Part shown: in pieces, positions 36,589 to 42,000 of the stretch
How positions within the stretch are numbered: position 1 is the stretch's first letter
Layout of the letters: each line of letters opens with the position of its first letter
Assembly (NCBI GenBank): GCA_026400155.1
Contig: JAPLPO010000110.1
Location: forward strand, 1 to 42,000
Direction: 5' to 3'
Source of the DNA: Burkholderiales bacterium
Lineage (GTDB): Bacteria; Pseudomonadota; Gammaproteobacteria; Burkholderiales; Burkholderiaceae_C
DNA length: 42,000 nucleotides
The notes under the pieces: model-generated
Database searches by the model: none
Told to the model about the DNA's origin: nothing
The model's input: the letters and a program-made list of their open reading frames with translations, nothing else
Made by a program: the position numbers and the translations under genes

Positions 36589-36924
36589 ATGAATTCAAAT
36601 AGCACAGTGAATCTGTCTTGGGTGTGGATAAGTTTTTTAATTCTTATGCCATTTTCGTCACTTTCAGAAGAGGGGCGAAAGCACATTGCACCTGAATTGT
36701 TACCCAATTCACTACAGCTTAGTTGGCAAGCAAACAAGCCTAGCTTGGGCAAGTTTGGCCAGTGTGCTGCTGCCTTTGACAGCAAAACAGACGACTCCAA
36801 AATGGCTTTTGCTTGTTCTATTTATGTCAAATTAACTGCCGTTGCAGAGCGCAAAGCCATTCAACACTGTGACGAGCAGAGAGAGGCAAGGCGCATCAAA
36901 TCACCTTGCCAATTGATCCGTTAA
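36589..36924 (+). CDS. Small secreted Cys-containing protein of unknown function
   Basis: 111 aa with signal-like N-terminus (LSWVWISFLILMPFSSLS) and four Cys in the mature part; isolated ORF, no antisense competitor of better quality. Confidence 0.6.
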   Translation: MNSNSTVNLSWVWISFLILMPFSSLSEEGRKHIAPELLPNSLQLSWQANKPSLGKFGQCAAAFDSKTDDSKMAFACSIYVKLTAVAERKAIQHCDEQREARRIKSPCQLIR

Positions 36925-37361
36925 ATGGCATTCCCCCAAATCCCAAGATAATTCTCAATGCGCAATGAAATTCCCCCGGGCCATGCATTACTACCGCCGA
37001 CGAACTTGATAATCCACAAGAACTGATGGTGCGTTCATGGGTCAATCGAATTGGTCGACTTGAAAATACCGCAAGAGAAATACGATAAATGGCTGTATTC
37101 GTTGATTGTTGAATCTCTGCGAGCATCTGTCTGAAGTGTGATGGCTTCGATCACCAATCAGACTTGCTGCTTGCAAGCGAATGCGCTTGGAAAAGTTCAG
37201 CCAACGTGACGTCGTAGTTCGTCGCTGGATTACAAGTGACTTTTGTGATGTGTGCGCCGCGAGTTGGGACTTACCGGCACCGAAGAGGTGTCTGTCTAAA
37301 GGTCCATTAAGGTTTGGTTGCGCTCAGGGTACGGTCTTGTATTGTGAAAAATTATCAGAAG

Positions 37362-38114
37362 TTAACGCCCACCCGCGACATCCACAATGCTCCCATGCAC
37401 GTAACTGGCCTCAGGCCCTGCAAGCCACATAACCACCTTTGCAACTTCCTCCGCCGTACCTGAACGTCCCATTGGCACTGCTGACTTCGCCAAGATTTTC
37501 ATTTGATCAATGCCACCATGAACATTGTGGATCTCCGTGGCGATGAGACCCGGTCGGACCGCATTGACTCGAATTCCCTGAGTGCCCACCTCTTTGGCCA
37601 AAGCCAGATTGAAACTGTCCAGAGCTCCTTTGCTTCCTGCGTAGGCGCTTCCGCCTGCCAAGCCGCCAAGGCGTGATGCGACCGACGACATGTTGACAAT
37701 AGCCCCACCGGAGCCGCCATGTGCTGTCGACATGCGAAGAACTGCTTCACGGGCGCAGTAATAGACACTGAACACGTTGGCTGAGTACAGACGATGGACG
37801 TTGGTTTCATCCACATCGGTAATCATGATACTGGCGAGGATACCGGCATTGTTGATGAGCGCATGCATGGGCCCCAGTGCCTCATCGAACTCACTGAACA
37901 TGCGCTTCACATGAGATTGTTGACTGACATCGGCTTGTAAACAAATGACTTTGGTGCCCATTTGCCGAAGTTCTTCAGCCAAGCTCATGGCCTCCGTTTG
38001 ACTCTGGTTGTAATTTAACCCGATGGACCAGCCCTGCTGCGCTGCCAGGCGTGCGATCGCTTGGCCAATGCCTCGACTGGCACCGGTGATGAGAATGTTT
38101 TTAGGGTCGCTCAT
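37362..38114 (-). CDS. SDR family oxidoreductase (FabG-like)
   Basis: TGASRGIGQAIARLAAQQGW, NNAGI, SAYAGSKGAL. Confidence 0.93.
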   Translation of the reverse strand: MSDPKNILITGASRGIGQAIARLAAQQGWSIGLNYNQSQTEAMSLAEELRQMGTKVICLQADVSQQSHVKRMFSEFDEALGPMHALINNAGILASIMITDVDETNVHRLYSANVFSVYYCAREAVLRMSTAHGGSGGAIVNMSSVASRLGGLAGGSAYAGSKGALDSFNLALAKEVGTQGIRVNAVRPGLIATEIHNVHGGIDQMKILAKSAVPMGRSGTAEEVAKVVMWLAGPEASYVHGSIVDVAGGR

Positions 38115-38118
38115 ATGG

Positions 38119-39087
38119 TCATTCAGGTTGAATATTGGCTTCTCTGACCAAGCGAACCCATTTGCTGACTTCGCTGGCCATGAATGTTTTAAGTTGATCG
38201 GGTGACATGATCATGGGTTGAATTCCAATGCCTGCCAATTTATCTTGTGTCTCTTTTGACTTCAAGGCTTGGCCTATGCTTGCATTCAGTTTGTCCACCA
38301 CGTCTTTGGACATACCGGCTGGGCCGACCAAGGCAAACCAAGCGGTGATATCAAAGCCCGGCATGCTTTCGGCCAAGGAGGGCCATTCAGGCACCAGCGA
38401 CGAGCGTTTCTGGGCTGTAATGCCCAAGGGACGCAACTTGCCACCCTTGGCCTGAGCCATGGAATTGCCCAAATCCACAAAGGTGAAATCCACCACGCCA
38501 GCCATCACGTCGTTCATGGCCAAAGGAATGCCTTTGTAAGCGACGCCCTTGGTGTCAATCTTGCCTAGTTTATTGAGCACGGCAATGCTAACTTGCGAAC
38601 TGGAAGAGCCATAACCCGCATTGACTTTGCCGGGTCGCTGTGCCGCGTAGCTGATGAATTCCTGAATATTCTTAGCCGGATGATCTGTCTTCACCATCAA
38701 AACCAGCATGTTTTCGCCAACGGCAGCTACTGGCGTGAAGTCCTTGAGTGGATCGTAGGGAATGCTTTTCAGCAAGGCCACGTTAGAGGCTGCAGCTGAA
38801 TTGGAGGAGAACAAAAGGGTATAGCCGTCTGGTGCAGACCGGATGACATCCATGGCTGCAATCGAGCCACCTGCACCCGGTTTGTTCTCGACGATGAACG
38901 ATTGACCCAGCACTGCCTGCATCTGTTGAGCCATAAGCCTGGCAGCTTGGTCAGTAGCGCTCCCTGCAGGGAAGGGCACCACAAATTTCACAGGTTTAGA
39001 GGGGTAGGCTTGTGACCAACTGACACTCGACCACCCCAGAAGAGCCAGGCTAAGCGCAAAGGTTTTCAAGAAAATTCGTGTTTTCAT
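38119..39087 (-). CDS. Tripartite tricarboxylate transporter substrate-binding protein (TctC/Bug family)
   Basis: YPSKPVKFVVPFPAGSATDQAARLMAQQMQAVLGQSFIVENKPGAGGSIAAMDV; GVAYKGIPLAMNDVMAG. Confidence 0.94.
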   Translation of the reverse strand: MKTRIFLKTFALSLALLGWSSVSWSQAYPSKPVKFVVPFPAGSATDQAARLMAQQMQAVLGQSFIVENKPGAGGSIAAMDVIRSAPDGYTLLFSSNSAAASNVALLKSIPYDPLKDFTPVAAVGENMLVLMVKTDHPAKNIQEFISYAAQRPGKVNAGYGSSSSQVSIAVLNKLGKIDTKGVAYKGIPLAMNDVMAGVVDFTFVDLGNSMAQAKGGKLRPLGITAQKRSSLVPEWPSLAESMPGFDITAWFALVGPAGMSKDVVDKLNASIGQALKSKETQDKLAGIGIQPMIMSPDQLKTFMASEVSKWVRLVREANIQPE

Positions 39088-39118
39088 AATGTCTCCTGAT
39101 AGCTGTTGATGATGGATT

Positions 39119-39436
39119 TCAAGGTTTTTGAATGGTGAGGGTCAGCAGATGGAACGATAAAGATTTGCCGTGCATGTCGAGGTTGAGAGAGTCATTAACC
39201 CCCCCATCTAGCACGTCATGCATCACAAAATTCATGGCGCCTATGTTGGGCAAAAGATAGCGGCGTACTTCACTCGGGCGTCGAGCGCCGAAATGCGCGG
39301 CGACCCTTTCAGGGGTGACCTGATCAACCAGCCAAGCATAGTCTTCGTTCTTGTAGGCAATCAGACTGATGTTGGCATGGTTCCCTTTGTCACCGGTTCG
39401 AGCGTGAGCAAGGTCGTAAAGTGCAATAGTGTTCAT
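39119..39436 (-). CDS. AtuA C-terminal-domain-like small protein
   Basis: YDLAHARTGDKGNHANISLIAY ... ALNFVMHDVLDGGV-type pattern (here AMNFVMHDVLDGGVNDSLNLDMHGKS); adjacent to AtuA-like gene. Confidence 0.82.
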   Translation of the reverse strand: MNTIALYDLAHARTGDKGNHANISLIAYKNEDYAWLVDQVTPERVAAHFGARRPSEVRRYLLPNIGAMNFVMHDVLDGGVNDSLNLDMHGKSLSFHLLTLTIQKP

Positions 39437-39456
39437 GGGTCAGAGCTGACAAGTCG

Positions 39457-40797
39457 TCAAATAAAGTGAATGGTTGCAGGAATTTTTTCGCGGGGAATCA
39501 GACAGGCCAGGTTGGACAGTCTTTGGCGTTTGCTGACCCGAACGCCGCCGCCACCTGCAGGGCCTCCTGTCCAAAGTGCGGTCAGCTCTTGCAAGAGCAA
39601 TTCAATGCTTGCCAATGATTCGTGTTTGGCTGCAACCCTCAAACGCACATCTCTCGAATGAGTCACCGGTGTACTGTTCAACATGCTGCCACCATCATCG
39701 CCCAGGATACTGGTGAGACCAATGAGATCAAAGCGAAGGGGCATGTATCGACCCATGCGCTTTTGCATGACCTCCATGGACAGCCTCGCCCTTGCTTCTG
39801 CGTTTGGACCTGCGTATGAAATTTCACCCTCGCCCAACCAACCGCCATCGAAATAGGCCAGTACTTTCAGGGTGTCGGTGCGAGCATGGCCCTTCACACC
39901 CGAAAGGCGAACACAGTCTGGCCCTAGTTGCTCTACTTTGGCTTGTGTGATGTCTGCCACTACATCGGGGGTGATGTATGCGGCGGGGTCATGCACTTCG
40001 TACAGGAGTTGCTCTTTGACGGTACGGCAGTCGACCAAACCCCCTGTGTGATCAGCCTTGGTAATGACACAGGAACCATCTTCAAAAATTTCTGCGATTG
40101 GAAACCCAACATTATCAAGGCCAGGAACTTCTTTTTTTCCGGGATCAGCAAAGTAACCCCCACTGACTTGCGCCCCGCACTCCAACAAATGTCCAGCCAT
40201 CGTGGCACCGGCAAGTTGGTTCCAATCTGAGGCGCTCCACTGATAGTGTGCAATGGCGGGACCCAGCAACAATGAAGGATCGGCTACACGGCCTGTTACC
40301 ACAATCTGAGCACCTTGTCTCAGGGCTTGCGCTATTTCAAACGCACCCAAATAAGCGTTTGCACAGACAAAACGACGCTCGTCAAACGCGTTGTTCAAAT
40401 GCTGCTTGACAAGAGTACGACCCTCCTGGTTGGATAAGTCATCGCCCGTAACGACAGCAATTCGAGGCTTTGGCAAGCCAAGTTTTTCAGCCAATTGAAC
40501 AATGCATAAGGCGGCACCCTGCGGATTGGCCGCACCGAAGTTGCCGATGATGGGAATGTTGTGCTTTAAACAATCAGCAAGGATGGGGCTAAGTTCCAAT
40601 TCCAGCAAAGGTTCGTAACCGAGGCCGGGATTGGCTCGGCGAATGAGATGCTGGTGGGCCAGAGTTCTCTCGGCCAGATTTTCAAACATCAAGGCAGCAG
40701 GGCCGCCCCTGGCAATAAGTGTCTTGACCACTGGAACGGCCGCATCAACACGATCGCCTGAAAAACCTGCACCGCAACCCACAGCCAATGTTTGCAT
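39457..40797 (-). CDS. Acyclic terpene utilization AtuA-like protein (DUF1446)
   Basis: GCGAGFSGDRVDAAVPVVKTLIARGGPAALMFENLAERTLA; NFGAANPQGAA; VTGRVADPSLLLGPAI; start MQTLAVGCG at 40797. Confidence 0.9.
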   Translation of the reverse strand: MQTLAVGCGAGFSGDRVDAAVPVVKTLIARGGPAALMFENLAERTLAHQHLIRRANPGLGYEPLLELELSPILADCLKHNIPIIGNFGAANPQGAALCIVQLAEKLGLPKPRIAVVTGDDLSNQEGRTLVKQHLNNAFDERRFVCANAYLGAFEIAQALRQGAQIVVTGRVADPSLLLGPAIAHYQWSASDWNQLAGATMAGHLLECGAQVSGGYFADPGKKEVPGLDNVGFPIAEIFEDGSCVITKADHTGGLVDCRTVKEQLLYEVHDPAAYITPDVVADITQAKVEQLGPDCVRLSGVKGHARTDTLKVLAYFDGGWLGEGEISYAGPNAEARARLSMEVMQKRMGRYMPLRFDLIGLTSILGDDGGSMLNSTPVTHSRDVRLRVAAKHESLASIELLLQELTALWTGGPAGGGGVRVSKRQRLSNLACLIPREKIPATIHFI

Positions 40798-40893
40798 CCG
40801 AATTCCTGAAGGGTTTAAAACCATAGGGTCATTATGCGGACCTACAATTGATTTGTAAAATTAAATTAACTGCATATTTATTAAGCTTACCTA

Positions 40894-41793
40894 ATGAAAC
40901 TTTCAGGTCGATTGATCGATGCTTTTTTAGCCCTTGAAGAAACGAGGCACTTCGGTTTGGCTGCCCAGCGCTGTAATGTTTCTCCCTCGGCCCTGAGCCA
41001 GTCCATCAGCCGTTTGGAGGCGCAATTGGGCATCAAACTTTTTGACCGAGACACAAGGAATGTTTCTTTAACACCAGAGGGACAAATCTTTTCTCAAGGC
41101 GCCAACCGAATTGCAGCTGAGATGCGCTCAGCCTTGGATGACATCGAAAATCGGTTGCAAAAGAAAGCAGGACGGGTCAGTTTGGCGGCACCTCCGTCGA
41201 TAGCTTCGAATTGGTTACCAGAGCGAATGGCTTTGTTCAAGTTACGCTTTCCAAACATTGAACTCAGGCTGTTCGACGTTGTTTCGGATCAATGCATTGA
41301 ATTCATCAGCCAAGGTCAGGCTGATATTGCCATTAACGCTCAACCGGGAAACCCATTGGAGCTGGATTCAAAAATATTGTTCAATGAGCCCATGTTCTTG
41401 ATCTGCCACAGCAGTCACCCCTTCGCTGGCAAGGAATCCATTGCTTTGAAAGATCTCAAAAAACAGCCGTTCATCCACACCATTCGTACTGGAAGTGTTT
41501 GGCAGCATGTACAAACTTTTCTTAGCATCGCAGGGGTTGTGGATACAGGCTTGGAAGTCACCCAACTTGGCACTTTGGGTGGATTGGTAGCGCGGGACTT
41601 CGGCCTGAGCATCGTCCCTCAATTTGCCTTGACTTTGTGTATGCGAAGGGATGTCGCGGCTGTCCGCATCAAGGATAAAAGAGCCGTTCGACCAATTTAC
41701 TTAGTGAAAAAGAAAAACCACAGCCTCTCGGCCGCCGCTCAATGCTTTTATGAGCAATTGTTGCTCGAGGCCGTTGACCAGAAAACGTCCTAG
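40894..41793 (+). CDS. LysR family transcriptional regulator
   Basis: N-terminal HTH ALEETRHFGLAAQRCNVSPSALSQSISRLEAQLGIKLFDRDTRNVSLTPEG; divergent from AtuA-like gene. Confidence 0.94.
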   Translation: MKLSGRLIDAFLALEETRHFGLAAQRCNVSPSALSQSISRLEAQLGIKLFDRDTRNVSLTPEGQIFSQGANRIAAEMRSALDDIENRLQKKAGRVSLAAPPSIASNWLPERMALFKLRFPNIELRLFDVVSDQCIEFISQGQADIAINAQPGNPLELDSKILFNEPMFLICHSSHPFAGKESIALKDLKKQPFIHTIRTGSVWQHVQTFLSIAGVVDTGLEVTQLGTLGGLVARDFGLSIVPQFALTLCMRRDVAAVRIKDKRAVRPIYLVKKKNHSLSAAAQCFYEQLLLEAVDQKTS

Positions 41794-41965
41794 CAAAGAA
41801 AGATGGTTGACGAATTTTTTTGATGACGATTACTTTGCCAACCAACCCAACTTAAATTGTCTGTAGGTTATGCGGATAACATTGGATAGCACCTGTGGAG
41901 TTGGTTTGATTTCAAGTGCGGCAACTCAGATTTCACCTGTACAAACGATCAGTTTGGTTGATCAA

Positions 41966-41979
41966 TTGATCTATGTCAA
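41966..41979. promoter_or_regulatory. FNR-like box TTGAT-ctat-GTCAA near window end
   Basis: 9/10 match to TTGAT-N4-ATCAA; adjacent palindrome GATCAATTGATC. Confidence 0.45.
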
Positions 41980-42000
41980 TGGCGCCAAAGAACCAAGGGA

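Noticed and set aside
37181-37432. 83-aa + ORF before the SDR gene
   Set aside because: Runs into the antisense of the SDR C-terminus; no motif or RBS; likely spurious.
41870-42000. Partial CDS starting MRITLDSTCGVGLISS...
   Set aside because: Only 131 nt available, no recognisable domain, and overlaps an FNR-like box; insufficient support to call.
1-42000. CRISPR arrays, tRNA/rRNA genes, IS elements, prophage
   Set aside because: No regularly spaced repeats, no cloverleaf-like T-arm signatures noticed, no transposase, integrase or phage structural ORFs in the track.

Overview
This window looks like a betaproteobacterial (Burkholderiales/Comamonadaceae-like; inferred from gene content and codon style, not searched) chromosomal segment rich in organic-acid and aromatic catabolism. 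It contains rubrerythrin/Fe-S protein/DUF3501, an SsuABC-type ABC transporter, seven TctC/Bug solute-binding proteins with no tctA/tctB, CoA-ligase/acyl-CoA dehydrogenase/amidohydrolase genes, an arsR-arsC-aquaporin operon, a split LeuCD-like dehydratase, a TRAP transporter, an AtuA-like cluster and several regulators. I saw no rRNA, tRNA, CRISPR array or intact mobile element. The two strongest non-routine observations are frame disruptions visible by hand translation. (1) An Asp/Glu racemase/maleate isomerase-like gene (- strand, 12595-11769) is interrupted exactly at a (GCAA)5 tetranucleotide tract. Three or six units would restore one continuous frame, so it is a candidate phase-variable (OFF) locus. 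(2) A BLUF photoreceptor gene (31419-31885) contains a diverged 44-nt-offset internal duplication that splits it into two ORFs joined by a GTGA stop/start overlap. It may be a recombination chimera of two BLUF paralogs or a split BLUF. Also noted: a small membrane protein of unknown function inside a translationally coupled ABC operon, a triad-less HtrA-like protein, a SAM methyltransferase with a signal peptide, and several perfect inverted repeats in promoter or intercistronic regions.
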